From positions 2,917,231-2,981,230 of the forward strand of contig OX442429.1 in the NCBI GenBank assembly GCA_949361645.1: a stretch of 64,000 bases of DNA, in the 5' to 3' direction. Shown here piece after piece: positions 47,661 through 60,485 of the stretch (positions within the stretch are counted from its first letter, which is position 1; every line of letters starts with the position of its first letter). The DNA is from Spongilla lacustris (lineage: Eukaryota; Porifera; Demospongiae; Spongillida; Spongillidae). The notes under the pieces are model-generated. The model was not told where the DNA came from. It was given only the letters and a program-made list of their open reading frames with translations, and ran no database searches. A program made the position numbers and the translations under genes.

Positions 47661-48289
47661 TGCTGTTAGTAAAACCATTAGGGCTGGAGTGTGACATATT
47701 CTAACGTTCATGACCCTTTTACCCTCGCTTCCCTGATCACTTTTATCATTAAGGTTCATATGTCTTTGTAAATACCAATATTCAATACACGGCCAACTTT
47801 TGAAAAACGAATCACAACCGTTACGTTTTTTATCGGTTGTGAATAGGCATTGTTATTCACGTACTTCGGGTAGTGTGTTTTGAAAAGTGTATAACGCACG
47901 TGAATCGGATGCTTTTCAGATCTACCTCAGGGGCGAATGCGGTGTAAATCAGTCACGAGCGTAATGAATAATTATATGTATGAATTTCAACATGCTATGA
48001 AAACATGGGTTTTATAAAAAATTTATTCTTCAGCATTACATCTCGTTACAGTACATGTACACAAAGTATTAGTCCAAACAAAAGTCTGTTCATGGATGTA
48101 CATGTAGCTGCTGCAATCATCTAATGCGCTGCGCAGACAGTGCAGTGATGAGGAGGGAGTCCACCATTGTCAGCAACGGGCAATCAAACTCGTCAAGTAC
48201 ACAGCCTTGTGTTCTTTATCCACAAGTTAGTAGGAACTTTCATGGTTCGGAAACCTCCCCCAATTTCTTGATGGATGGACCTACATCCA
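47661..48289. other. No recognisable gene
   Basis: Short minus-strand open frames near 48120-48240 could be the end of the gene at 48700-49420, but no frame stays open convincingly across them. Confidence 0.3.
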
Positions 48290-48590
48290 CATAAACACAT
48301 AGTAACACACATACACACAAACACATTGTAACACACATACACACAAACACATTGTAACACACATACACACAAACACATTGTAACACACATACACACAAAC
48401 ACATTGTAACACACATACACACAAACACATTGTAACACACATACACACAAACACATTGTAACACACATACACACAAACACATTGTAACACACATACACAC
48501 AAACACATAGTAACACACACACACAAACACATAGTAACACACATACATACAAACACATTGTAACACTCACATATGTGCACACACGCATGT
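48290..48590 (+). repeat. Minisatellite, 25-bp unit
   Basis: AACACATTGTAACACACATA followed by CACAC, about 11 copies. Cys/Val-rich minus-strand open frames are artefacts of it. Confidence 0.95.
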
Positions 48591-48699
48591 ACATGTACAA
48601 TGTACACACACATGTACTATGTATACACACGTGTAAACATACATGCACACACATAGTCTGTATAAGACAACATCAGTACCTAGTGTTGATAATTATACA

Positions 48700-49420
48700 A
48701 AAGTACATGTAGGATAACTTAACAGATGCCTGGCCAAGAAGGATGGTGCCATGTCCTGAGGTGATCACCAATGCTGCCGTTGATACATATAACTGCATGA
48801 AACAAAGCAATACTGAAAATTATTTTAACACTGCAGAGTCGCATACACACCTTGCACAGCGTTCCTGGTTTAGCGGACATTTCTGATTCCACACCTTTAC
48901 AAACACAACATCAGACTTGTACAGCTCCATAAGACCATTGAACCTTGTTTACAGAATAATATAATATACACATACTTGTCTGAACAGATGCTGCACGTAC
49001 CTCAATAGCAAAACGAGTGGGTGCCTGGAAAAGATGTTCCTTGCACAATTGAAGCTTTGCACCTTACTTTTGCTTTTGAATAGAATGTGATTAAAATGCT
49101 TGTCTATAATAATTTATTAGTGCTAACCGTTCAGTATTATAAGCTGAGGTTGCAGCATACAGTACAAGCAGGTGAGTTTTTAACTTTCTTTTCAGATTTG
49201 GAAAGCGAGCGTCTACAGACAATTGACTTGTAACAAAGAGCCATCTCTAGGTCAACAACTCTCAATCCTAAAATCCTGCATGTATAGAGAGATACTTGTA
49301 TACACATTACAAGTGTTACCAGCACTGACCTTCGATAGCTTACACAACGCTCCCTTTTCACCTTAAGTTACTGCCAAGTCCCAGTTGGTAGCTTCTTCAT
49401 TTGGAGCCTGAAATGGGACT
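48700..49420 (-). CDS. Unassigned multi-exon gene (partial)
   Basis: Minus-strand exons with good splice borders: about 49375-49412 (APNEEATNWDLA), a segment around 49215-49270 (ILGLRVVDLEMALCYKSIV), about 49129-49213 (DARFPNLKRKLKTHLLVLYA then AYNTER), about 49003-49060 (LQLCKEHLFQAPTRFAIE), 48852-48945 (FNGLMELYKSDVVFVKVWNQ then KCPLNQERCAR) and about 48722-48780 (LYVSTAALVITSGHGTILLG). Consecutive segments are close together with 50-100 base introns. I do not recognise the protein. The KLKTHLL..NTER stretch is weakly reminiscent of some transposon-encoded proteins, but that is not enough to name it. The 5' and 3' ends are not resolved. Confidence 0.5.
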
Positions 49421-51250
49421 TGTTCAGTCCCATTAGTTGCCCGAGGTTATTTAACAAATTGAAATTGAAAATAGCTTTTACTTACATCATAATTCCGGTT
49501 GAGTTTATGTGTACTTGAGACAAGATGACTACAGAAAAACATATCAAACATACACATTTGCTCACACACTTACATCATCATGCTAGTACTGGTAGAACAG
49601 CAGTTTGGATTTGCTCTACAACCTCCATATATTAACAAAAACACCTGCTTCTCTGAACTGAAAACATCCAAGCGCATAATTAATAATTGGGGGAAAATAA
49701 CATAACCTACCTGTCTGCCTCGTCTTCAACATATTTCACGGGTGTACACAATGAGGGTGGATCATGGACGAAGAACCTGCATACTTCTCACTGTCAGGAA
49801 GAGCCACCTGCATACTAGTATTATAACAAATCAAATACTGCAGTGCACTATAGCATTTATTCGATACAGAGCTACCACTCCTCGTGTACACTAGTTAGTA
49901 CATACCAAATGTGCGGCGGATGATGTGCTTTACTGAAGTCTTGCAGAATATCTCGCGCTTTCCAGTTGCCTGGTGTAGTTCACAAACTTCGCACTTTTTC
50001 CGCCATGTTGCTAAAAGATCACGTGACACTAGTCCGCCCCGCCCAACTACACACCACGTCTACCAAGGTGACTCTCTTCATCAAGTGCTAGTGACATGAA
50101 GCCAAATCCACCATGCCGTTGAATTTTACATGCACGTTTGTAATTGTTGTCCTGAAACTTGTAACGTGGGTGCACAGCAAAAACAGCTCAACCCGTCGTT
50201 TGGGACTTTATACATGTAGTTACCGTACAAGTCTTTTTATATTACGATTGGGTGTAATAAAACAAGCACTACATTCACATAATTTATATAAATCGCTGAC
50301 TTTTTAATATGGTCTGAATCGGTTGTTTATATAAGTGCCGTAACGGTGGCGATTCTTTTCGGTCCGAATCAGAACAATTTATCACAACCGAGACACTTTG
50401 AAATCTTACGGCTCTACTTCATTTTGGGCGTGGTCTTGATGGAGCGATTCACACACGAGACATTAGGACGACTCAGATCCGTTATTTATCGCTTCAATTA
50501 CGCCTCCGATATCACCCGCTAATCACTGGCGAACTTATTACGCACGTGATTAGGAGGTGAAAAATGTTGGCTGTGTAATAAATCGACAAACGCCGCGTGC
50601 GTGCCCTGCCGCGATGAAGGTTTTCAAACACGAAGGCACAAATCACCGACCACGGTATGAATCCTAGCAACGAACGTTCGATACTTGATAGCTTGTTACA
50701 CATGTGCGTCTGATTTCGACTGTTGTGCGTGTGCATGGGTGGCAATATAGATGCGATTGTACTTTTTTTTTGGTAGTAGGCCTACTCGGCTGCTCCAACA
50801 TTCTTTTTAAGCCCTAGCTGTAGGGCGCGATCATGTTCGGAGTGTTTTAGCTACTTATATGTACATGTACATGGATTCTACAACGGCTTGTTTTGGTTGC
50901 GTTGGTTTTAAACGATTCGATTCCGGCTTACTCACCTATATTGCTAATTCTACCACAACGAGTTCGTGGATGTAATACCTATAGCAAAGCCACATTTTTG
51001 CACCTGTTCTACCTTTATTAATATTTGTAAAGATGGGCATGTGACTGTCCTTACGTGCAAACCTGACGCCATATTTTTGTTCTATTTTTTTGTTGCTACT
51101 AATAGTACGTACGTATCTGTATCTGCGTGTCTATATATATTTTTCATCTCTGCAGAATGAAAACTACCAATACAGCAAAAAAAACCCGTTCCACAGAGAC
51201 GAACCTTATAAGGATATATCACGTGAGGAATACATGCGGTAACAACCTAC
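49421..51250. other. No recognisable gene; TE-end motif
   Basis: CGCCCAACTA at about 50037 matches the terminus of the hairpin insertion at 9857-9926 and follows CCGCCC. No other structure is supported. Short open frames at 49911-50307 and 50512-50745 are unrecognised. Confidence 0.35.
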
Positions 51251-51271
51251 TTTTTTTTACTATATCCACAT

Positions 51272-51405
51272 GGGGAAGGTGGAAAGGGTGACAGCCTTGA
51301 GAAGGTGGAGGGAGGTAGTTTTGTGAAGGTGGAGGGAGGTAGCCTTGCGAGATAGCCTTGTGGAGGTAGAGGAGAGAGTGCCTTGTGAAGGTGGATGGGC
51401 TTGTG
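51272..51405 (+). repeat. Minisatellite, GAAGGTGGAGGGAGGTAG-type
   Basis: About six degenerate units of GTGAAGGTGGAGGGAGGTAG joined by GCCTTG. Confidence 0.75.
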
Positions 51406-51420
51406 GAACAGTTGGGAAAA

Positions 51421-52310
51421 AGATAAAACATCCCTAGAGATGAGGAATTTGATAGCACATCCCAGAGGCAGCCACTGGGATATGAATCAAATTAAGTTTA
51501 AAGGTTTCTGATGTAGGGTACAGTTAGATCTACGTGTTACATGCATGTAGATGTAGGACCAAAGAATAATTGTTTAAAGTGGCTACAATTGTCACATCCT
51601 GTGGTGTCCACCTTTATTAGTTTGGTTAGAAAAACTCCTTGGTTTGGTTGTACACATAGCACAGACACCAGTTGTCTGCCAGGAGAGGAGGCTTACCTAC
51701 ATGACCACCTGGTATGGACCAGGGACTGGACACAAAGTTTTGCATCTCATGGACTGTGCCAGCCACCCTTCCAACATGCACCTGGTGAAAAACTTCAGCA
51801 ACAACTCAAATGGAAGGCTTTATGTGGTCTAGCTATATGTACATGGCTCTGCAGATGTATGTAATAGGTAATGTAACAGTTGTGGTGTGGCATTTATATT
51901 TATTTGGTTATATATTGGTTGTGTATGTGTGTGATAAATGTGGAAAGTTCAGAAGGTTTTACATGTACTAACAGAGAATGTAGCTGACTCAAAATCTTTG
52001 TGGTCACCTATTTAATTAGGGTGGTGGCATGTGGTTATTAGTTATGGCTGTTATGTAAACGTTTCACATGCATGGCCCTCAGGACTAGTACACTGATACT
52101 TGTAGTTTCTATCCAGCATCCTTGCCATTGTGTATGAGTCATGATCACCAGCCTTCATGCCATCGACCATCGATCTGTTCACTGATGCCTGATCAGAGCT
52201 GCATCATGGCATCCTTTTTGTGCCATTGCTTTAGTATTTGTAGGAGTAAATTAGATAGACAGGTGCATGTATGTGATCTTTTCTTCAACTGCATGCCCAT
52301 GCAAGTCCTG
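51421..52310. other. No recognisable gene
   Basis: A 107-codon plus-strand open frame (51541-51864) has no motif I know and no clear splice context. Confidence 0.3.
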
Positions 52311-52317
52311 TGTCAAG

Positions 52318-52503
52318 TGTGTGTATGTGTGTGTGTGTATGTGTGTGTATGTGTGTGTGTGTATGTGTGTGTATGTGTGTGTATGTGTGTGTGTGTATTT
52401 GCATGTACATGTGTGTGTATGTGTGTGTGTATTTGCATGTACATGTGTGTGTGTGTGTATTTGCATGTACATGTGTGTGTATGTATGTGTGTGTATTTGC
52501 ATG

Positions 52504-52552
<49 letters not shown>

Positions 52553-52556
52553 TTGC
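52318..52556 (+). repeat. (TG)n microsatellite with ATTTGCATGTACATG interruptions
   Basis: GTGTGT/GTAT runs interrupted four or five times by the same 15-base ATTTGCATGTACATG segment, so the array grew by duplication of larger units. Confidence 0.95.
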
Positions 52557-53040
52557 ATGCATGGTATTAGCATTTGGGTGTGGGTGCATGTGCTTTCCTT
52601 CCAGCCGCTCAATCATAAAAAACTGAGTAGAACACACGGCATAACAAACACACACATCTCAGGCCAACTGCCGAATACGTTTACGGCTGTTCATCCTTCT
52701 TGTATACCTTAGCCAAAATTCCGGCGGAGCTGGATAGAAATGTCTTTACCTCGTAGCAGATATTGGGTCTGGGAACGAGACTGCTATGGAGTGAGCGCGA
52801 GTGACCTTGCCTGCCAACAGTCATTAATCGACAATATACAGTATAATAGGGCCAGGACACAGTGGAGAGTCCAGCTGTGAATATCCGCCGCCATGCAATG
52901 TTAATTCTGTAGCTAGTGGAAGGCAATATCCTTAACACACCTCCACGAGAACTTCTAGTATGTTATCAAAAACAAGCCAGTCATCGTGGTCAACGTCAGA
53001 GCGATGCACATGCAGATAGATATATATACAATACATATTA
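52557..53040. other. No recognisable gene
   Basis: No supported exon or repeat before the TTA tract that starts near 53037. Confidence 0.4.
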
Positions 53041-53075
53041 TTATTATTATTTATTATTATTATTATTATTATTTT
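53037..53075 (-). repeat. (TTA)n microsatellite
   Basis: Flanks the small retrotransposon copy on its 3' side. Confidence 0.9.
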
Positions 53076-53130
53076 TTTAATTGTACAAACATGACACAGA
53101 CACATGATATGCACAAAACAAGTTGCTAGC

Positions 53131-53275
53131 CTACTGAAGCTCAGGAGGAGGTATGGACCTGGACAGGATCGCGGTGGCATTGGCCCTGACAAGATTCATG
53201 CCTAACCTCCCGTATAGCTCATGGATTACCACTGACTTTGACTTTCCCAATGATGTAGCCAAACGGGACCCAAGT
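53131..53275 (-). pseudogene. 5'-truncated retrotransposon 3' end (second copy)
   Basis: Minus-strand frame SRLATSLGKSKSVVIHELYG, then RLGMNLVRANATAILSR, ending in a stop at 53131-53133. It aligns by eye with the end of the larger copy next door (KSKALVSIYQRLNLTLVR, ALLSR). It is bounded on both sides by TTA/TAA repeats (53037-53075 and 53276-53320), the expected result of a 5'-truncated insertion with an AT-repeat tail. Confidence 0.7.
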
Positions 53276-53328
53276 GTATTATTATTATTATTATTATTTT
53301 TTATTTTATTATTATAATTATTATAAAA
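53276..53328 (-). repeat. (TTA)n microsatellite
   Basis: Separates the two retrotransposon copies; it is the likely 3' tail of the large one. Confidence 0.9.
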
Positions 53329-53403
53329 TTACAATTACAAATACACATATGTACCAATAACATAAACAAAGTGAAATCACGAGGGAGTCCTAAACTAAAG
53401 TTG

Positions 53404-54833
53404 TTAACCCTCTGGGGTCTGGGTGCCGACACGTGAAAGTAAGGCCCTGGCTGCGCAGCGAACCAAAGTGAGATTGAGTCGTTGGTAAATGCTGACCAAG
53501 GCTTTGGACTTGCTGCAATGTAGCTGTAAGGCCAGCCGAGCTGCTAGACGAGAGGAGTCCCTGGCTTCTGTTCCCCAGCACCCATAGGTCTCGACGGCCA
53601 GTGGAATGCAAACCCACCCCAAGGCCCTGCACTTGGGGTCGTTGGATATGTGTTTGCGCATCTCAGCCATCCGAGCTGCAGAACCACCAGTGACCTTCGC
53701 TTCGGGCAAAGAAATAGGGTTAAGCGGAGAGGTCACAGTGATATCGAAAGCAGCTGGTTTGCCTGTGGACCAATTGGGCACCAGGTAGTCGGCTGGCCGG
53801 CTTCGGGAACCATCAGCCTCAGTTCCTCCTCCCACCTCGAGTTGACCACCCAGGCGAGCCCTGTGGCAGAATTGGGCAACGACATCACGCAGGCTGTTGT
53901 GGCGCAGGACAGCGTCCCCGCCTCCCCGGCACGTCAAGGCATGGTGACCAAGAGGGTCCAACTGGTGGTCAGGGCAATGAGGGCACCGTAGGTGTGGTGA
54001 CGTGTCAACACCCAGCCACCATTTGAGGGCCACCTGGAACTCGGCTGGGTCCATGTACAGGTTGAGGCCCCTAGCCGGGATGACCGACAACCAGGATGAA
54101 GCGTGGCAGGATGCGACCGAGAGCAGGCGAGCACGGTTGGCAGGGGTAGCAGCGAGGAACAGCTGGTCAAATTGGTGGTCTTCAATCCTGGCGGATAGGT
54201 CTTTTTGATGAATGGTTGAAGTCTGCAAAGATTCCATTGAGATGGAGTGTGCAGTGGGAACCAAGCTGTTGAAAATGGCGACAGTGCGTGCAGTGAACTC
54301 ATCAGGTGGGGTTGTGCATCCTGCCTTGTTAACGGAGGCCAGGAAGGCAGCCGAACAGTGTAATGCCAATTTGCGGAGTCCTAAGCCGCCCCTGCTAAGG
54401 CTCAGTTGGGCTTGCTGCCACACCGAGTCTGAGGCATCAATTGCCACACAGTCAGAAAAGTGGCGGCGAACATCAGCGTCAAAAAGGGCCAGGCCATCAG
54501 AGATGAGGGGTGGCGGCGTGGAGCGAGCCAGGTGAACGAACTTGCAAAAGGATGCGCAATGGCGCAGGAGGAGGAGGGCAATTTGGGGGTCGATGGAACC
54601 CACCTCCGTCAGCTGGGTCAATAACCTGGCTGCCCTGGCCCATTTCTGAGCCATGAACTTGGCGCAAAAAATGATGTCGCCGACAGGGGCCCCCAGGATC
54701 TCCATGTTGGGTTCGTTGAACCTCTTGATGTCTACTGGGAGGCCCTCTAGGTTGCTGCGGGAATACAGTTCACACTTGGCTATGTTGATTCTCAGCCCCA
54801 GGGGAGGGCCTTCCAGTTGGATGAGGTGGATGG

Positions 54834-54835
<2 letters not shown>
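53404..54835 (-). pseudogene. Non-LTR retrotransposon, RT thumb plus restriction-like endonuclease
   Basis: One open frame of over 430 codons, which upstream of its first Met continues with GLRINIAKCELYSRSNL, the end of a reverse transcriptase, then NMEILGAPVGD (thumb). In the C-terminal half a CPHCPDHQLDPLGHHALTC finger is followed by LRHNSLRDVV, SRPADYLVPNW and AAFDITVTSPL. This is the layout of the finger and PD-(D/E)XK-like endonuclease that end R2/R4-type elements, with candidate acidic residues in RPAD and FDIT. The protein runs out at 54835 into a TTA microsatellite, so the catalytic RT core is missing (5' truncation). The frame has no internal stop, so the copy is fairly young. GC content is well above its surroundings. 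Confidence 0.85.

Positions 54836-54876
<41 letters not shown>
54835..54876 (-). repeat. (TTA)n microsatellite at the 5' truncation point
   Basis: ATTATT repeats abut the broken reverse transcriptase frame. Confidence 0.9.
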
Positions 54877-54878
<2 letters not shown>

Positions 54879-55790
54879 GGGACGGAATCGCCCATGCATC
54901 TTAACGAGCGAGTCTCGTAGTCGCATCTATATATCATATTATGTAGTAGCTACTCCGCGTTATGGGGGTTTCAAGCCTATCCAGTTGAAGTTCGATGTTG
55001 TACGTCTGGCTAGCGAGACGAGCGTATACCACGAATTAGATTGATAGCGAGTGTAGAGCTATTACATTGTATATCCACAATACTATCAGATGGGTACAAA
55101 TCTTGGTATAGGCATAGATATAGGCCTAGGCTTGATCCGCCAAAAGGCTACGCCCAACTACTATACAATGGATCAAAATGGTTAAATAACAGATCACGTG
55201 ACCTCTAGAATGCATCCAATGGCAGGGGCACGAGTACAACTAAATGTTTTGAGTTGCGCATGCGTATGCTTAGATCACTAAAATCGACGATAGCTGTAGT
55301 TTGGAAGGATTTTATGTAATAGCTATGCCTATTCCTAACTTCCCTGCCATGCAGACATACAATGCATTTATTAAAAGACAATAACAATAATATATTTTAT
55401 TAAATTAATTAGCAGTTTTAATAACGCGATAAATCTCTAAAGTACCAAGTGAGTTTAATGGTGCAATAAAAATTTTTTTAATCACAATCGTACGCCGAGT
55501 TATGCATCGATGTCCACAATTTCTGGACATGCGGTAGTGAAATGAAACCGAATAGAAGTTAGCCTCAGCCTCACATTCCAGCGATTAGATCGTTACTTTG
55601 ATAATGACCGGCCATTATCTAGTTATGAATAAAATTGAGGTTCTTAGTGGCAGAAACCAACTCTAATAACATCTTTTTATTAAAGTAACAAATTCTAGAC
55701 ATAGCGATCCATCGAACGTTTATGCTCATGTATACCTCCGAATTGCAATTTGGATATCACACATTTTCTACCTTCATGTGTTACATATGC
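54877..55790. other. No recognisable gene; TE-end motif
   Basis: CTACGCCCAACTACTATACA at 55148 carries the CGCCCAACTA terminus seen at 9857-9926 and 50037. Otherwise AT-rich without supported features. Confidence 0.35.
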
Positions 55791-57830
55791 AAAATCACCA
55801 CAACAACGCTGACTATCTACATCCAGGAAGGGGTGTGGTTAAAACCAGTGGTACCCTGAAGTAGGGTAAGCACCCTTGTGTACTGCTGGTGTATAGCCTC
55901 ACATGGATATGCACGTTGTTCATGACTACAGCGATCACCACAAGATGGCTGCCTATCTTACTTCAGGAAGGGGTGTGGTCAAAACCAGTGATACCCTGAA
56001 GTAGGGTAAGCACACCTGTGCACTGCTGGTGTATAGCCTCACATGGATATGAACGTGGTTCATCACTACAGCCATGCCAACACCTAAGATTTTAAAAATC
56101 ACCACAAGATGGCTGCCTATCTAACTCCAGGAAGGGGTGTGGTTAAAACCAGTGGTACCCTGAAGTAGGGTAAGCACCTTTGTGTACTGCTGGTGTATAG
56201 CCTCACATGGATATGCACGTTGTTCATGACTACAGCCATCACCACAAGATGGCTGCCTATCTTACTTCAGGAAGGGGTGTGGTCAAAACCAGTGATACCC
56301 TGAAGTAGGGTAAGCACACCTGTGCCCTGCTGGTGTATAGCCTCACATGGATATGAACGTGGTTCATCACTACAGCCATGCCAACACCTAAGATTTTAAA
56401 AATCACCCCAAGATGGCTGCCTATCTAACTCCAGGAAGGGGTGTGGTCAAAACCAGTGGTACCCTGAAGTAGGGTAAACACACTTGTGTACTACTGGTGT
56501 ATAGCCTCACATGGATATGCATGTGGTTCATCACTACAGCCATCACCACAAGATGGCTGCCTATCTAACTCCAGGAAGGGGTGTGGTCAAAACCAGTGGT
56601 ACCCTGAAGTAGGGTAAACACACTTGTCTACTGCTAGTGTATAGCCACACGTGGATATGCACGTGGTTCATCACTACAGCCATGTCAACACCTTAGATTT
56701 AAGAAATAGCCACAAGATAGCTGCCTATCTTACTCCAGGAAGGGGTGTGGTCAAAACCAGTGGTACCCTGAAGTAGGGTAAGCACACCTGTGCACTGCTG
56801 GTGTATAGCCTCACATGGATATGAACGTGGTTCATCACTACAGCCTTCAGCACAATGTAGCTGCTTATCTGACTCCAGGTAAGCACACCTGTGCACTGCT
56901 GGTGTATAGCCTCACATGGATATATGCACGTGGTTCATCACTACAGCCATCACCACAATATAGCTGCTTATCTGACTCCAGGAAGGGGTGTGGTCAAAAC
57001 TAGTGGTACCCTGAAGTAGGGTAAGCACACCTGTGCACTGCTGGTGTATAGCCTCACATGGATATGCACGTGGTTCATCACTACAGCCATGCCAACACCT
57101 TAGATTTAAGAAATAGCCACAAGATAGCTGCCTATCTTACTCCAGGAAGGGGTGTGGTCAAAACCAGTGGTACCTAGAAGTAGGGTAAGCACACCTGTGC
57201 ACTGCTGGTGTATAGCCTCACATAGATATGCACATGGTTCATCACTACAGCCATCACCACAATGTAGCTGCTTATCTGACTCCAGGTAAGCACACCTGTG
57301 CACTGCTGGTGTATAGCCTCACATGGATATGCACGTGGTTTATCACTACAGCCATCACCACAATATAGCTGCTTATCTGACTCCAGGAAGGGGTGTGGTC
57401 AAAACTAGTGGTACCCTGAAGTAGGGTAAGCACACCTGTGCACTGCTGGTGTATAGCCTCACATGGATATGCACGTGGTTCATCACTACAGCCATGCCAA
57501 CACCTTAGTTTAAAGAAATAACCACAAGATAGCTGCCTATCGATCTTACTTCAGGAAGGGGTGTGGTCATAACTAGTGGTACCCAGAAGTAGAGTAAGCA
57601 CCTTTACCTTACATGGCTATGAATGTTGTTCATCACTGCAGCTATGCCCACACCTTAGTTTTTTTAAATATCACCATGCACATGATGGCTGATTATCTTA
57701 TGTCAGGAAGGGGTGTGGTCAAAACCAGTGGTACCCTGAAGTAGATTAAGCACACCTTTGTACTGCTGATGTATAGCCTCACATGGATATGCATATTGTT
57801 CATGACTAGTCTACAGACATCCCCTCACCT
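55791..57830 (+). repeat. Satellite array, left, ~140/166-bp units
   Basis: About 14 units. Each contains AAGATGGCTGCCTATCT, GGAAGGGGTGTGGTCAAAAC, GGTACCCTGAAGTAGGGTAA and TGGTGTATAGCCTCACATGG. A longer unit class adds about 28 bases around CCAACACCTAAGATTTTAAA. The two lengths are interspersed. The units degrade toward 57830. Confidence 0.95.
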
Positions 57831-58021
57831 TGGCTATAATGGCTGTTTTACGTGGTATGATATGCATTGTAACAATGAAGTGATTGAATTGTTTCTTGGA
57901 ATTGTAATGCGAAGTTACACAAAATGTGACTGCAAAACGTTTGGATTTGCATTGTGAAAATGGAGTAATTCTTGTGATATAAGACAGCAGCACAGATTGT
58001 ACATAATATACAGTTATACAG

Positions 58022-59760
58022 TTAATGGGGTAACTTGTGTCTGAGAAAACATTCAACAGCTTGCTGATGATCCACTGCATATTTCTTCATCATGAGAGTA
58101 GTGATAATCTGCATGATGGTGTGGTTATTGAGGGGAAATACATGTAGAATTTATTTACCTCAGGCCAAACAATAAATTTATTTATACGTGTAGTGCATAT
58201 AATGCCTGTTGATTTAACATCACTTTCCAGCTCTTTCGGCAGGAAACGAAACATCTCTAAAACCTGTAGTATAAATATAATGTTTAAATGCCTACAGGTA
58301 TAAAAATGGGTTGAGGTACCATATCATAGCAGTGATGTAAAGGCCAGCCTCAATCCGTCTTGGTGATTTTTTCCCCAATTTTGATTTTCTGGTGATAGTC
58401 TGGTTAACTGTTTTCCTTCTAAAATGTTCCTTATCATGGGCTGAAATGCATTCACAGGGTATGACCTAAACTACCAAATCATGATCATGAAATGCTTTCA
58501 CTTCTCTTCTTATAAATTCTCTTGAAAAAGGACACTTATTATCTCTAAAAGAAATTGTTTGACCAATGTTACAACTTAACATCTAAATTGATCATGCCTT
58601 AACTCACGTGTACAAGCATCTACTAAGAGAAGGAAAATGTCGAATGTAATGGTCTTATCCCCATTGTAGGCCACATATGTCATCTGGATCTGATAATCCG
58701 GAATTAGAAATTGTGATTCAGTCTGGTTCTGTACATCATTGGTTGGGCTGCTGGTTTCAGATATAATACTACTATCAATGTGTTCACTATCACTAGTACT
58801 GTGATCATTGTTCTTGGACTCATCACTATTGCAGAATTTTGGTCTTGTTTTCTGACATCACTTTGGTAGCTGTCCATGCTGTTGCTGGACTGATACATTA
58901 CCATGTCTGATATATACAATAATATATGAATCATGGAAGCACATACCTTCTCATCTGCACCACCTTGCAAAGGGTATCAGTAGACTACCTTTAGATAGTT
59001 CATACACCATTTGTAACCTAAACTTGGTTACTGATTCCTTTGATTCAGAATTACATATCTTATACTGCTATCATAGCATATTCATGAAACTTTACCTGTG
59101 TATGAAAACAAGGTAACATGCAACAGTGCACCTGATGTCTTTGGGAGTACAGTACATATGTATAAAAACACAGTAGTATGTGAACTCACCATTTCTTTTG
59201 GTACACATTTGTCTGATGGATTAGGCTAGGTCTGAAAACATTGATATGCAGTATTCATATATACCAAAGCCAAAATTGAATGATTGTGCTCTATAAGCTT
59301 ACTCTGTTGTGATTATCTCTTGGTCTATATTTGCAGCTGGTTTTGCAGGAGAACTGTAAAGACATCTATAATGAATGCAATATGTCAATCAATATATGTG
59401 TCACTGATACCAAGATAGGTAAGCAGCACTATTAGAAACAGCACCATTTTCAGAACTGGAACCATTTTCAGAACAGAATTTTCTTCAGAGGAACTATTAT
59501 CCTCGTTTGCATTATCACTAGATCCATTCTCCTCTAGTTCAACTTGGTGTTCAGGGAGTTTATATCATCCACAATTGAATTATATGCCATTTTCAATTCG
59601 GGACATTCCATTTCTGAACAATATTTTATTTTCAGCAGTCCAACCCTTCTAATGAGCTCTTTAAGTGTTGAACTGTTTACAAGGGTAGAAAAGCAAAACA
59701 TCGAAAATCTGTACTGTTCTTTTGCAAACCTAAGAGAAGACATTGATAACTTCATGCATA
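58022..59760 (-). CDS. Unassigned multi-exon gene between inverted satellite arrays
   Basis: Minus-strand exons: about 59534-59745 (FAKEQYRFSMFCFSTLV, KELIRRVGLLKIKYC), a Ser/Asn/Glu-rich part (59430-59530), 59298-59352 (SSPAKPAANIDQEIITTE), 58608-58851 (Ser/Asp-rich, then IPDYQIQMTYVAYNGDKTIT and FDIFLLLVDACT), 58475-58542 (KCPFSREFIRREVKAFHDHD), 58159-58263 (VLEMFRFLPKELESDVKSTG, INKFIVWPE) and a last exon 58022-58108 (IITTLMMKKYAVDHQQAVEC, ending KLPH and TAA). Splice sites are near consensus (for example GTGAGT at 58602-58607 in reverse), and the last four exons join in frame, so this copy may be intact. The fold and function are unknown to me: a disordered acidic linker followed by a ~130-residue domain. 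Confidence 0.6.
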
Positions 59761-60485
59761 TCACACGTAATTAATATAGCAATTAATGATACATACATAT
59801 GATCAAGAATCAGTGTACTGATGTGTGCTCTAGATATGTTTTAATTCCTAAACTGATTCATTAGCATGGTATGAAAAAGCTCCATGTGCTGCAATTAATC
59901 ATTTGGCAGAGGGCTGCTTTTCTGCTTCAAAACAGCAGCTAGCTGTTCTTTATCAAAAAAATGCTTTTCGCTTTGGCTTCATTCCCAACGAGTGAAACAT
60001 TACAACAATGCTTTTCAAACTAAAACATGCACGTACATACCATTACTGCACTGCACAAGGCAGTAACAAGCCAGAGAACAATGAACTGTTTGTAAAAAAA
60101 AAAAAAACACTTCCACAGAGATCTTAGCAAAGGTAAACCACCAGTCATAGCAGCTGAGGTAAACCACTAGAAGAGCTAATTCCTCCTACCAGCTACCCAC
60201 AATACAATCACAAATCTAGTAGTCATGTAGTACCCAATCATCACCATCAAAGCACATTGCACACATATATGTACAAAAAAATAGAAATATATACAAATAC
60301 AAATCGTTTATGGTACATGTAACATAAGAAACAACAACAATTCACTGAGTTCATTGAATGTACATGGTTGTATTCATTAATAACTGAGTTCATTTACAAT
60401 CTGCAAGAATGCCATCGTAACCTAGAACGAACGGATGGATTTAATGATACACAACATGCATAGCTATATGAGCAGTACACATGTA
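59761..60485. other. Upstream region of the unassigned gene
   Basis: A poly-A stretch at about 60096 and short AT-rich runs. No clear promoter motif. The right satellite array begins at 60486. Confidence 0.35.

Noticed and set aside
52122..52712. Cys/Val-rich and Thr/His-rich open frames
   Set aside because: Produced by a (TG)n microsatellite.
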